Assembly (NCBI GenBank): GCA_018257865.1
Contig: JAEUBA010000004.1
Coordinates: forward strand, 496,001-560,000
DNA from: Stereocaulon alpinum
Lineage: Eukaryota > Ascomycota > Lecanoromycetes > Lecanorales > Stereocaulaceae
Length of the DNA: 64,000 nucleotides
Direction: 5' to 3'
Below the pieces are notes generated by a model, which worked only from the letters and a program-made list of their open reading frames with translations, was not told the DNA's origin and did no database searches. This document shows positions 42,414 through 55,500 of the stretch, piece by piece. The translations under genes and the position numbers were made by a program. The first letter of the stretch is position 1. Each line of letters opens with the position of its first letter.

Positions 42414-42960
42414 TTGGTGGTTGTATGCTCGAATGTAATTTACATTCCACTAAGTGTTATATATACCCGCCCAAGCTCCGCGATTTGCATAATATCCGGC
42501 TGTCTCCCCCAAACTTGACCTCCAGGCTGTCAGAGGATGAGATCGCGGTCTGAACACGTATCGATATAAAACTCTGCCATGCAGGCTCTCACCTTTATTG
42601 TAATTGCCAACGAAGGCGTATGTATGGACTAATTTGTGAACAAGAATGTGACCAATACTCACCATGGTGGATGACCACGCAATCTTCATTGGATAGGTTG
42701 CCAAAGGAGCCGTGAATTGTGATCCCACTGTCCTTGCAAGCAGCAGCATTTACTCCCACTTCAGACCGTTGGGCTAGATCCAGACCTTCCGTACAGACGT
42801 GGATCCTAGCAACTATCAGCCACTAATCATCTAATGGAGGTACGCATTGCTCGAAAGACTGCAAGAAACCTCGACGAAGACAGCACCGCTCCTCTCATCC
42901 ATTGATTAGGATCCCACCCAACCACGATACTCCAATAAACCAACCACAAGCATCCAAGAT
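42414..42960. promoter_or_regulatory. divergent promoter of ppm1 and the LOG-family gene
   Basis: 547 bp. A minus-strand ORF of 99 codons (42749-42450) has no known feature and is taken as chance or 5' UTR. Confidence 0.35.
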
Positions 42961-43695
42961 ATGGCCAATCCTTCTCCTCCCACCACCCCACCAACACGCA
43001 TCTGCGTTTTCTGCTCCACAACCCCCGGCCGTTCACCAGCGCATCTCGCTGCGGCGCGCCAGCTGGCCCAAACCCTCCATGATAATGACATCCACCTTGT
43101 CTATGGCGGGGGTACGACAGGGCTGATGGGCGAGCTGGCCAAGACAATGGTACAGCTCAGTGGGCCTGATAGCGTGCATGGTGTCATTCCGAGAAATTAT
43201 ATCAGTCTTGAGAGACCTGAGGATGTTGCTGCGGAGGTGGCTGAGGATAGGGCACCGGAAAGAGGCTGGATGGGTAAGGTCAGGAGAGGCCTGGGCATGA
43301 AGGACGAGGCTACCAAGGAGAACAAAGCAGAAGCTGAGAGTGCGCTGTTGTCTGAAGAGAAGTTCGGGAAGACTACAGTCGTAGCAGACGTGCAGATACG
43401 GAAGAAGCTCATGTGCAATCTTGTCGCAACCGGTGGGCCTGGCTCAGGGTTTATAGCATTATCGGGGGGGTTTGGCACTTTGGATGAAGTGGTCGAGATG
43501 GCTACGTGGGGGCAGTTGGGTGTGCATGGGCGTGGGGTTTGTTTGTTCAATGTGGAGGGGTTCTGGGATAAGATTATAGAATGGATGGAGAGTTCTATCG
43601 GGGCAGGATTCATAAGGGAGGAAGGCCGGAGGAGACTTGTAGTGAAGGGGACGGCCGAGGAGTGTGTGGAGTGGCTGAGGGACTATGAGAGGTAG
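42961..43695 (+). CDS. LOG-family protein (nucleoside 5'-monophosphate phosphoribohydrolase-like)
   Basis: An intronless frame of 244 residues with a Rossmann-like fold. Landmarks are ICVFCST at 14-20, VYGGGTTGLMG at 47-57, IRKKLM with Arg147, and SGGFGTLDE at 168-176. In plants and bacteria LOG enzymes release free cytokinin bases from their ribotides; many microbial members hydrolyse AMP or other nucleotides, or are untested. The usual PGG start of the glycine motif is SGG here, and the MHxRK motif reads VQIRK. About 50 extra, mostly charged residues lie between the two halves (about 84-137). The general fold is secure; cytokinin production is not implied. The sense strand turns G-rich for the last 600 nt. 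Confidence 0.85.
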   Translation: MANPSPPTTPPTRICVFCSTTPGRSPAHLAAARQLAQTLHDNDIHLVYGGGTTGLMGELAKTMVQLSGPDSVHGVIPRNYISLERPEDVAAEVAEDRAPERGWMGKVRRGLGMKDEATKENKAEAESALLSEEKFGKTTVVADVQIRKKLMCNLVATGGPGSGFIALSGGFGTLDEVVEMATWGQLGVHGRGVCLFNVEGFWDKIIEWMESSIGAGFIREEGRRRLVVKGTAEECVEWLRDYER

Positions 43696-43931
43696 TGCGC
43701 GATTGTGCGGAGGATGAGTCGAGTAGAACTCCTCCATTTACATAGCATCAAAGTGCCTCAGAGTTACCGAAATATTCACTAAGCGTAGACCCAAGCACAT
43801 CGGGTACGAATTTTATAGAATAGCATAATGCTTTGAGGAGGAAAGGCATGCAATTGACACTTGAGTCTTTTTCCTAATACAATCTCGAGCCTCCTAGGCC
43901 TAACATACTTTGGATAGGAGAACCCGCTCAA

Positions 43932-46857
43932 TCAAGCATCCATATCCATCATAGCATCATCCAAATCGTCATCAGCCCCGTACTCATCGGCTCCATTCAT
44001 ACCGTTAGCATGCCCATCAACCTCCATCTTGGTCCCATCACTTCCATTCTGCAACTCCCTAATCTTCTCCTCCTCCATCTGTTTTTTGTGCCTTTCCAAA
44101 TCCTTGATATCCCACGTCGACACCCCAGCCTGATCCCTTTCCGAAAAGGGCTGCGCCATCGTTCTCAGAAACTTCTTCGCACTTGCTACGGCCATGTCTG
44201 TGCTCAGGCTCGTATCACTGTCCAGCATAGCCTGATTGATCCATTTGGGCAATTGTGATCGTTTTTTCTGGAACCGTCGGTCAGCCAACACCATAACGCC
44301 GTAGTCGTCTTTTCCCCGTAAGACGCGTCCTAAACATTGAGCCGCGTGCCGCATAGCATCGAAGGACAGGAAGTCGTTTTCGCGGATACGGTAGGTTTCG
44401 CGTAGGAACTCGAGACGCGCTTTCAGAATTCGGGATTCTGTGTATTGAAAGGGTACGCCAATGCAAAGCACAGTGCGGCCGTAATGGTGGTCAAAATCTA
44501 TACCTTCCGACACCTTACCTCGAGCGACACAGAGAAGTATGGCGCCACGCCCGTTGCAGCATGCTGTGCGGTAGGTTTCGAGAGCTAGGGAGGTTTCTTG
44601 CGAATCGGGCGTTTCGACAAGAATCAACTTATATTTCCAGATTTCGTCGAGCGTACCCATGCCTTGCCACATGCTAATAATACTCTCCATATAAAGGTAA
44701 GAAGGGAAGAAGACGACGATACCATCAGGTGTAATCTTAGAGAACTCCATTAGTAAGGACCCATAGTTGCGCACGACGCCGGGCTCGTTCCGTATTTGGA
44801 AGCCAGAAGATATTGCAGATTGGTCGGAGCCACGGGTCACGATCATAGGTAGGAAGGATCGCCGGGCAAGCGTCATGGAATATGATTCTTGCACTACGGT
44901 CGTGAAACCGAGCATCTTTGGGTACATTTCGAGAGGAGATATGGTACCGGAAGTAATGATGACGGAGGAGAAGCGGTCGAAGACGGGTTTGATAGCGATA
45001 GCAGCGTCAAGGCAGGTAAAGTGGAGTATTGGATTCGGGACTGTTGCGGTGTCCGATTCATAGGGCTCAAGAATCAGGAGAAAGCCTTTGTCGTAGGTTG
45101 CAGCGAGGGTGGCGAATGTGGCTACTTCTTGCAGAGGCTGATAGTCTTCGATGTTGGTGAGTTCAAGGGTACGGACGAGGGATGTGAGGCGTTCGGCGCA
45201 GAACCTGGCTTCATGTTAACAAACGCCGTTGCTTCAAAGGAGCAAGAGGAAACACACCGAAGTGGCTTTTTCTCTATAAACGTCAAGTCTTTCAAATGCT
45301 GTAGGAAGGACGGTGGTGTTTCTGATATAACGTGCAAAACTTTCATTCGAGTCTCATAATGCTTTGTTAGTGAAAAGAGCCCCACAAGTTATAAAACAAT
45401 AACGCTCTACCTTAAGATACTCAATGAAACGCTTGAGGAAAGCTACAAAGTGCTCTGCCCTTCGAATATTACCTGGGACTGCCTCTTGTAATAGATCGTC
45501 CGGTAGTGCTATTCATGGATGTTAGTTATAGTCATTCGGGCCATCCTATGAAATGGTCGGCCATACCGGGATTCGCCATGAATTCGTCCTCTTGTCTGGA
45601 TTCGTCTGCATCTCGTAGGCCTTCCACTAGCTTTGCGTACTCATTTTGGAGCTTATCAGCATCAGAAGAACGCATCTCGGTGATCCTGCGCTCGAGGTTG
45701 TTGGCTCCCCGTGTAGCTTTGCGTAACGAGTCCTCAGTCAGATCAATACTTAGAGATTCGATGCACACGTTGTCAATGTTATGCGCCTCGTCGAAGACAA
45801 CAATACAGTCTTTAGATAGCTCTTTTGACACTCTCTCCGCAATCTTAGGATCCAGTAAATAATGGTATGAGTATATTATGACATTGCAAAAAGGCATCTA
45901 CAAGCATCAGTAGGTGTTGAAGGTGGGAACATATCCTCCCCTACCATTCGGCGCGCGGAAAAGTAAGGACATTGTTTCTGCTGTTCGCCATACTTCAGCA
46001 GACCGTCAAGCGTGAACACGCCTGACGGTACGAGGTTGTGGGGCTCCAGGAGATCGAGATTCTGATCCTTTCAGCCATGGCACTCGATCATGCAGGTTTT
46101 ATGCCGTACATCATGATAAATGCAGAGATCCACATCTTCGCCCCTCTCCTTCTTCTCTTTCACAAAGCCAGCCGTTAAACTTCGACATCGAGCATCCACT
46201 ACAGAGCCACTTTTTTCACGCTTCACAGAAGGATGGAGGCATAGATTCTTGCGACTAGTCAATCCAAGGCCTCGAAAATCTTCTTCGTAGCCGAGTTGGT
46301 CGGCTCGGTATTTCATCAAAGCCTTCAATTCTGCCAGAGCCTTTTCGATTTCGGACATAGTACCTTTAGCCAAAGTCATCAGAAGCTGGTCAAGGCTAAA
46401 GAGGTGTGACAGCCGTACGAGAACAGTATATCAGCTTTCTATGCTCAGGATAATACTGTTGGTAGGCTACGATGAGAGACAAAAGAGACACTGTTTTGCC
46501 TGTCCCCGAAGGCATCTCGAGGACACAGTGACCCCCGGCATCCAATGTGCCTATTGAAAAAGTGAGTATTTCCATTCCAGAATCATTTTGCCTGGTATAT
46601 ACGTTTGAGGTCGCACATATAGCTTCGATCGACATGTGATCAGCAGGCAACTTCTCTGGACGACGCATATCAAAAGAACATACGCATATTGCTCTATCGA
46701 ACAGTATCAGTCAGTGCTCACAAAGCTCATCGAACACAGTGTATTCACCTGGATATATCCGAGGATATGGGAAAAGAACAGGGAGATCTCTACTTCTCGT
46801 CAGATCAGACTCATTTTCATATACACGTACAACTTCTGACTCAATGTTGAACTTCAT
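43932..46857 (-). CDS. rad3: TFIIH 5'-3' DNA helicase Rad3/XPD
   Basis: Eleven exons: 46857-46841, 46789-46749, 46693-46684, 46622-46603, 46550-46419, 46363-46110, 46061-45945, 45897-45567, 45508-45411, 45352-45258 and 45204-43932; 795 residues, as usual for XPD. XPD is the ATP-driven helicase of TFIIH needed for nucleotide excision repair and for transcription by RNA polymerase II. Seen are Walker A in MPSGTGKTVSLL (42-53), the four iron-sulfur cysteines (KNLCLHP, DARCRSL, VDLCIYHD, KQCPYFS), the DEAH box in CIVVFDEAHNID, and the helicase C half with QCLGRVLRGKDDYG. The C-terminus is acidic. The N-terminus is split into exons of 17, 41, 10 and 20 nt; each join is forced by the near-invariant LPVLFPYPRIYPEQYAYMC. 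It shares a 317-bp divergent promoter with listerin. Confidence 0.95.
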
Positions 46858-47174
46858 CTTGTAATTGTCGCAGGTCACAGTAAGCTGCTGTGAGATTTCT
46901 CCTTCCAAGGCAAACGTTAAGATATCCAGCCACGTTATGAGTCAAGCCTTGTGGCGGCTTGGCGCGTTTTGCGTGAAGCGCTAAGATAAGATAAGAGGCG
47001 GCATAACTGCGAGATTTCCAGTGACATTATCACTCACTGTTTACCTGTACTACTTCTCGTTATTGGGCCCTTGTCCCTGACAGTGTTCTTTCTTGGTGAG
47101 GGGGTGGTCTCTACTTGGTTGCCGTTACACGTTTTCACCGCCGGATTCCCAAGCCTTCGCTACGAACCGAAGAC
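46858..47174. promoter_or_regulatory. compact divergent promoter of rad3 and listerin
   Basis: 317 bp between two head-to-head essential-type genes. No site can be named with confidence. Confidence 0.45.
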
Positions 47175-50100
47175 ATGAGCAAAAAGCCTTTCAAGTCACA
47201 GGCTTCAAGTGCCCGAGCTGTATCAGGAGCATTTGGTGGAGCCCCGGATGGAGCTGCATTTGGTATCAGCTTTGGGGCAGTTGCCTCCTCGCCCCTGTCA
47301 TATGTCTACGAGCCACCAGACTTAAGTAGGCTTGCGGAGCCCAACATTGTGGTTGCCTTCAAGAACCTACAAAAGAAAGATGCTACTACCAAAGCCAAAG
47401 CCTTGGAAGACTTGCAGTCATATGTCTCGTCGCTTGAGACGGGCAAAGGAGCCCTGGAGGAGGCTATGCTGGAGGCATGGGTGTGTCTCCTCGCAGTGTC
47501 GTGTACCCTACAATAGTAATATATAGGTATCTCCGTAGATCAAGGTCTATCCCCGCACTTCCATCGATACCTCTCGCCGCGTTCGCCAGCTTGCTCATAC
47601 TTTGCAAGGCCAAATCGCCATGTCCTGCGGTAAACGAATAGCAAAGTATATGCCCGCCATCGTAGCCTCATGGCTGGCGGGCCAATATGACAGTGATAAA
47701 TCTGTCAGCCGAGCCGCGAACGAGTCTTTCAACCGTGTGTTCGGAACCCAGGAGAAGAAGAGCAACGTGTGGCGCCTATATCAGTCCTCGATATTGGAGT
47801 ATTCTCGAGATGTAATTGTGAAAGAGACGACCTATACACTAAGTGATGAACGAACTACGAGCCCCGATGATGCCTCTTCCAAATACTCAAGAGTCGTTGG
47901 CGCTGCTATAACAGTCGTCAGCATCTTGCTTGGTCGGTCCTACCCTACTATCTTCCTGATGCAATCCAGTGATTGATATTCGACACAGATAGTACGCCTA
48001 AGTCTGACTTAGACAAGAGCCAGAGCTTGATCAAAGAATTTCTGAATGAAGAGAAAGTCTGGAAACTTGCATGCCATGATGACTCTTTTGTCCGCCGCGC
48101 TTTATATAGATTGCTGAGCGTGGCATTGGCTAAGGAGAAGGATGCGTTGAACCCAAAATTGGTCAGCGCCAACATACTGACATCAGGTCTACATACCAAC
48201 CAAGTCGGCTCGGCGTCTGATTTTGCCAAAGCTCTTTCTGTCACCACCGTCGAACTCCCGGGTGTCTGGACGGTCCACTATAACGGCCTGGGTAAGAAGC
48301 CCGCACAGAATCGATTATGTCACTTCCTCAAGAGAGGATCACAAGGCGGACCTGTAGAATTCTGGAACCACATTTCCACGACGTTATCAAAGCTGCCTCC
48401 ATCAATTCTCATGAGCGCCGACGCGGAGGCAGATAAAGTCGATAATGCTGAACATCGAACATATCCTCCAGTGTTGAGCGCTATCCGTGAAGGTCTCAAC
48501 AACAAGAACGAACCGCGTGTGAATCAGGGTGCGGCTTGGCACCTTTATTTGGATGTATCTGAGCTCGTTCAATCCTCTCTTGAGAATGCTGATGATCATC
48601 GTCAGTTTTGCAGAGCCTCAGTCCTTCCAATTCTGACTCAATTTATTAGTCCGTCCCCAGGACAGTCTCAGTGGGTCATTTCGGGGACACAACAGGGAAG
48701 CATATTTATACGAGCCTGTAGCATCGCCTTGCTTGGAGATCCAGAAGACTTCAACAAGGAATGGCAAAGCTTGTCCGTGAAGTTCATCGAAGATATCAAG
48801 ACTTCTCTCCCAGAGCAATCTAAGGACTTCGCAAAGTCACAGGATACAGTTTCCACTGAAGCGAATCGATGGTATCAGCTGCAAGCCTCGCTCCTTCGCA
48901 GTAATGTAGCAGGAAGCGTACGTCCGATCTTTGAGAAGACTGTGTCTTCGGAGGTCCCTTCTATCATATCAGTCCTGAGAGACCGGAATGGGAAGCCATA
49001 CGCTGCTGCCGCCGCTCTAGTGGCTTTGTTACAAAGTGCGCCTGAGCTCGTGCTAAGTCAAGATGCGATAAGAGTTACAATGACCGCTTTTGTGAATGAT
49101 GTACTCCCAAATATCTTACTTTCACCTTCTGCCAAACATCTTGTTCGGCTTTTGGAAATTTTGGAGGATAATTTTGATGTTCACCAGTGCTACGAGAAAT
49201 GCATGCAAATATTAGCCAATGCTCCAGAATCTGCAGAAAGATCTATAGCCTTACAGAGCTTCGTTTCTTCGCCACGTCTTAGCGACAATGACTTCTTGAA
49301 TGAGGTGGTGATGAATAGCCTACGCCACGCAAAGAAGGATGACGATGGAGCCAGCTGGGATCTCGTTATGGCTGCAGTAAGCAACCCGATGGCGCCCCAA
49401 AATTTGACGGATGATGTTCTTGCTGGAATGACGGAAGACCTTACGATCAACGCGAGGAGTTTTGCAGGTCTCAATGGCCTGGAAAAGACACTAAAGCAGA
49501 ATGAAGCGGTATTGAGAGAGTTTGCATTGTCAACAAGGGGCTCGAATCTAGTATCGAAATTGTTACTTCTTGCTGATTCGCCTGATGACACAATTTCTCA
49601 AAGGGCCAAAAGTTTGAACAATGTTTTAGAACGAGCACTAGCTGCCAATGGTGGCAGCAGTCAAGCTGCAAATTCCATGATAGACATAGTCAACGAAGGC
49701 CTCGACAGAGCTGGCCCAGAGAGTCTCTCGTACGTCACATCCGCGTATTTTGACTTATTAGACATACTAACTACATACCAGAGTTGATGCGCTTGTCGGC
49801 CAAGCCCGAAAGTTACTAGAGCAAACGTCTTCGAGTGATATTCCAGCGGTAGCGGCCCAATTGCTTCCCGGTGCTATTCAATCGAATGCTGCCCTGGATC
49901 TTTTCCTCAAGCGATCTCCAAATGCGTCACTAGCTATTACAAATCCCTTTGGGGGTGCCTTGTATATGCTACCCTCAGCTTCGATGCCCCCAACCAGCCA
50001 AGAAATATCCCGAGATCTGGATGGGTACACTCCCGCCTTCAGAATGGCCCAATATGCAACTAAGCTGATTAAGAGCACCGAGATCTTTGATAACGTCGCG

Positions 50101-52221
50101 AAAGAAGTTAAGATTGCTGTGTGCAAATTTGTGGCAATATTCCTCCAACTCGCTGGTGATGATCTTAGCGTGTCCGGACCATTTCCACTTTGGAAGGTAT
50201 CTGATCCAGACCAAGAGTTCGAGATAGTGGATTTTGTTGGTGAGGCCCAGGTCCTGCTAACGGCATGGCTTACGTCAAGCTTCATTGCCGAAGTGCAAAG
50301 TCAGCTCCTAGCAGACACTTCAAGCCATTCAGCGGCAGCCTACTACAGTGCAAGAACTTATACTGCGTTGAGTACTCAGGTCGCTGAGTCGCAAGGGGTC
50401 CATGTCAGCCATGGCGATGAAAGTGATCGGCTCAAGCAACTGCGAAAGTCTCCTGATTTGTTCACCTCAGCGGCCCTCTTGACATCAGCTTCGGACTCCA
50501 AAGAGTTGCTGAGACTTTGCAACGGTGTTTTGGCTGATCTTACAGGACGCAACTTCAGCGAAAATGCCGAAGATGGTGAAGTCTTGAGGGACTTCATTGT
50601 CCTGAATTGCGTTATCTACCGGCCAGAATGTTATGTAGATGAAGTGCCACAGCAGCGACTCGTCTTTTATGTCAAGCATGTTGTGGAGCAATGCCAGGAC
50701 GGGCTCTTGCTGTTGCCTGGAGTTGGAGGGGAAATAATGAAGGCGCTGACGGCAGTGCTTCCAATGATAAAGGAAATATATGGTTCATTCTGGGCGGATC
50801 TTCTAGATCTTGTACCACAAGTATGGTTGCGCGACACAAGAGATGAGGATATTTATGGGATCCACTCTAGCCTAAGATTACTGTCACTGCTGAAGAGATC
50901 GGATATGCAGCAGTCAAATGACGACTTGCTCGACGCTTGGGTGGAGAAGAGAAGTTCAGTCGTCGAAGGGCTAGTCGGGATGATGATAAAGCTCCAAGAC
51001 ACCCCAGATGAATCACATCAGCCGCGGAGAACAGTCAACGAACTACTAGGCCGATTGCTCTCTGGACTATCTGACGACGTTAACATTAAAAACTACGATC
51101 TCTACCCCCTGCTCGCTTCCGAGTCTGCAGCCCTCCAGCAGTCGGCATACCAATTACTACACACCCACATACCAGCTGCTCAAGAACAAGTCTCTGTAGA
51201 CAAAGCGTTGACGAAAGACTTCATCGCCCAGCTACCGCAGGAACTCATATCCTTGATCCTTTCAGCACCTTCCCTCGAGACCCTAGCCGAACACAACTTT
51301 GGACGAACAATGGCGCCTACCTTACGCAGCTACCTACTAAGTTGGAAATTGACCTTCGACCACTGGCAAAATGCTAGCTACAAAGTTCAAGCCGACTACG
51401 TCGCCACCTTGAAAGAGGGTACCTACATTCAAGACTTCCTCACATTCGCCCTCAACATCCTCATAATCTCTCGGACCCGTCCCATCGACGCCTCCAAATT
51501 CGACATCGAAACCTACACACCAGGTCACTCCGAAAGTCCCGAACACGAAACCCACCACCTCCTAGTCCATCTCTACTACCTCTCCCTCCGGCACCTCCCC
51601 ACGCTCTCAAAAGAATGGTGGCGCGACACCGCCTCCCGCTCCCTAAACATCGCCGCCGAAATCTGGACGCAAAAACACATCTCACCCCTAATCATCGCCT
51701 CGGAACTCTCCACAATCTCCGCCTGGGCCCCAACTCAAACAACAGACGACCAACCAATGACCGTCAAGATCTCCCCCTCAACCCGCGAAATCACAGCCTC
51801 CATCCCCATCGACGAACAAACAATGGCCATCGCCGTCCGCCTTCCACCCGCCTACCCCCTCCACCGCGCAGAAGTGAAATCCATCCACCGCGTCGGCGTC
51901 GTGGAAAAGAAATGGAACTCCTGGCTCATAAACGCCCAAGGCGTCATGAATCTCTCATCTTCCTCTGGAGGTGGAGGAGCAGGAGAAGGGAGTGCGCTTA
52001 TTGATGGGTTGGTGGCTTGGAGGAAGAATGTTAGTGCGGCTATGAAAGGGCAGACGGAGTGTGCGATTTGTTATAGTGTTGTTAGTGGGGATCGGCAGTT
52101 GCCTAGTAAGCGGTGTTCGACGTGTAAGAATTGTTTTCATAGCATTTGTTTGTTCAGGTGGTTTAAGTCGAGTAACTCGAGTAGTTGTCCGTTGTGTCGG
52201 AACAGTTTCAACTACAGCTGA
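47175..52221 (+). CDS. ltn1: listerin, ribosome quality-control E3 ubiquitin ligase
   Basis: Four exons, 47175-47480, 47539-47932, 47989-49729 and 49782-52221; introns 52-58 nt; 1626 residues. Listerin (Rkr1/Ltn1) ubiquitinates nascent chains stuck on 60S subunits so that they are degraded. The N-terminus MSKKPFKSQASSARAVSGAFGG, followed by LQKKDATTKAKALEDLQ and the VYPRTSIDTSRRVRQLAHTLQG block, is characteristic. The middle is a long series of helical HEAT-type repeats. The C-terminus has an RWD-like part (KISPSTREITASIPIDEQ) and a variant RING, with CAIC near residue 1572, then CSTCKNCFHSICLFRWF and CPLCRNSF at the very end. Introns 1-3 each restore a conserved frame. About 270 nt before the stop the sense strand flips from C-rich to G/T-rich without loss of the protein pattern. 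Confidence 0.95.
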
Positions 52222-52517
52222 GGAAAGGAGGAGAAGGATTAGGGTAATCTGGGGTTAGACGGCAGGGAGGTGTATTTGTTTACGAACGCATTTTCATCTC
52301 AGCACACGTAGCCTTGAATTACTATTTTCATCATTCAAGTCTACCAACGATAGATTCTAAAGTTCGTTTTAGCTGTCTCGAGCTCTGAACAGTGCTTAAA
52401 CGCCATGATCACCAAGCTTATAAAGCTTGCTTATGCCATCGCCATGCTTGAAACACAATTGAAAGCAAACATATTGCCAGGCCCTCATCATCAGGTACCG
52501 CACCTCTCTCCTCGATC

Positions 52518-55500
52518 TCAATTCCCCACAGGCATCAAAACATCAAAAGCCCCCGTCCCCACCTTCCCCACCTTCCCCATCACAATCCTCGCGCTCGGAT
52601 TATTTAAATCATCATAATCATTCTCCAACACCGCATCCTTCAGGAAACCAAGGGTGGTCTCAAAGCTCATCTTCATAAATGGACTTACGCTACTCTGTAG
52701 CCCGTTCCGATTGAATGGCGTAAACCCCCCGCCACGCGTCATGACATCCGCGATTAGGTTTAAATGCCGCATATCCACACTTATAGAGTGGCCTTTGAAC
52801 ACGGCGTCCATTTCGCGGATTATGGTGGCGCGGCAGGCTTCGATGCCGTAGTGTGTTAGCATGGCGTAGATGTCATTTGTGAAGATGCGGTGCGGATTGA
52901 TGATCTCTTGGTAGGCGTGCATGGCAGGGAGATTTACGCCTTGGGTGAGGACAACGGGGACTTCGATTTGGGTTTTGGTCACCGGGTCAAGGGCTTTTTC
53001 CTTGGAGAGAGTACAGGCCTGGAGGTTGGGGATAGATTGGATGACGGCGTCATGGCAGGCTTTTTCGACAAGGGGGAGGAGCAGCAATTTGGCGGTTGTG
53101 ATGTCGTATTCGAATTGGATTTCGCACCACTGGGCCTTCTCGTCGTCGAAGCGGAAGCGTGTGACGTCGCGATTCTTTTCCTTGATTCGAGCTTCTCGTT
53201 CCTTGGCTATTTCCTTTCGAGACATCTTTTCTTCGTCATCTTCGTCTTCAGCCTGGCTCTCAGCGTCAGTCTGAGATGGGCGTGGACTTCCACTGAAGCC
53301 TTCGTCTTCTGGTTCCTCCAGCTCCGGGGTCGATTTGCGTTGAGCAGCCCTTGCTATGGCCTCTTCTTCCTCGTCCGGCGCCGCATAAGATATAGCTTCA
53401 GCACGGTTCTGTTTTTGCTTGTTATTCGTTGCGTCATCGTCACCGTCATCGTCCTCGTCGTCTTCACCGCCCTCGAGATCAGCTTCGCCTCTTGTCGGAG
53501 CATCTTCCAAGACACCTGAGGACTTGCCGACCTCTGGCTGAGAAGCGCTTGCCTTGAGCAACTTTGCGTCGCCCTTCCTGGTGAGCTCCTTCTTGATTGC
53601 TTTAGCAAGTTTCGGGATTAGTTGTCGCTCGATGGTCCGCAAGACATCAGCAATGGTTATAGCGTACATATCGCAGTACTCGTCTGCGGGGAATAGGTCA
53701 AGTCGGACCTTGTATATCTTGGCTCTCTCGAACCCAATACCTCGGCCAACAGATTCGCTCACTTTAACATCGTCGATGACCTCTGCCATTGTGAGCTTTG
53801 TTATCCCCTTGGCGAACTTTTCGCCAGCGTCAGCGTCAAGCTCAGGGATGAGGTGCAATGTCATAGTTGGCGTTGACATGTGTCTGCTTGCAGTCATTAC
53901 AATTTCACGTAGCCGTGGAATGCCCAGCGTGACGTTCTTAGCCGAATGTCCTGCCAAATGGAAGGTATTCAGTGTCATTTGAGTCGAGGGCTCTCCAATG
54001 GACTGCCCAGCGACGACGCCAACCGCTTCTCCAGGCTCAATCACGGACTTCATATACTTCACGTCCACTAGAGCCTTGAATGTCTTCTTTGATATCGGCG
54101 CATGGACGGCTGCCGGGTTGTTCTTGTCTTTGAGCAAACTTTCCGGATTGTCTTCACAGTACTTATTCAATGCAGACGCGAAGGCTTCAGAAGTGCTGCC
54201 TATAGAGCTTCCAGGGCCGAAGACTGACAAGCAAGGGTCCATGATATCCACTCGCCCACTTTTCCGGACTTTCCTCATTGCGGTCTTCTGGTATTCGGCC
54301 GCTCCTTTATCCGGCAGCATTGAAAATTCTTCCGTAATATTCAATTGAGCGACAAGCGAAAGATAATTTTCAGCCAGGAACTTAAAGTCCGTGAGATGCT
54401 TTTGCTTGGTCACGTCAAGGCCATCCTCTCCATACAGGAACTGGACCATGCTACCATCTGAGTCTCTGACTGAATTGTCATACTCCGATCTCAGACCCTC
54501 CATCCCCTTGATCAGACAACGTTGCAAATATCCACTTCTTGAGGTCTTTACAGCCGTGTCAATGAGACCCTCCCGACCAGCCATCGCATGAAAGAAGTAC
54601 TCTTGCGGCTTGACTCCCGTCAAAAACCGATCGGTGACATACCCACCAGCTCGCACATTGGTCTCGAATGGCCGAAATGATGGCAAGGTTTTGCCGCTGA
54701 CCATGACCGGGACTCTTCTTCCTTCCAAGACCTGCTGTCCAAGATTGCAGGAGATCAAATTGGCGTTTACTGGGCTTCCTTTGGCCCCAGATGTGGTCAT
54801 CAACTGCATCTGGTTTTGTGGGAACAGCTTCTGCAACCCATGTGGTAAACAAGCTTTTGTAATGTCGCTTGAAAGCTGCGCTGTCTGTGTATTGCAGACC
54901 TGGTCCAGACCCATTTGTTTCTCGTCATCGCGTAGAACATCCTGAAGGCGACTCCTTAGCTCCTTACTGCCGGCGTCCGGTACCACTTCCAGCGTTACAT
55001 ATTTGGCTGCCACCTCTAAGCCGATTGTATCTGCCCGTTTGAGCTCTTCCAAGCGGTTTTTCTCTCCGCTTCCTGTCAGTAGTAGATCTGCGATACCGCA
55101 CGAGAATGCTCGCATGTTGAGAAGCTTGGTCAAAAGCCTTCCTATAATACTGAGTAGCTTCCCAGCTATTGTATGACCATACGCTTCGTATACTGAGTGA
55201 ATGAATCCACCACCGCTTGGCCCAAGTTGTGCTTTGTCAAGAATACCACAAAGCAATTCTCCATTTTGAAACATTACCACATCCTCCTCCGAGTTCTTTG
55301 CCCAGCGTTCGCCCGGCGTCTGAGATTTCCCTAAAAGGGTCAAGCCAGGATGAGTAAGGGGGGTTATGTTCTTGAGCACAGTGGTAATGATCTGCTTCCC
55401 TGTCCACATGGGCCGGGGTCTCACTATAGCTGGAGGGATTGTCTCAATCCTTTCTGAAGCAGTCTGGTTGTCCTCTGGTCTCAAGCACCCATATAGGAGC

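Noticed and set aside
42450..42749. 99-codon minus-strand ORF upstream of ppm1
   Set aside because: No domain, lies within a divergent promoter, and its frame does not join ppm1.
52890..53519. 209-codon ORF antisense to the RNA polymerase I gene
   Set aside because: Shadow of the acidic insertion and conserved C-terminal region of rpa1; no independent feature.
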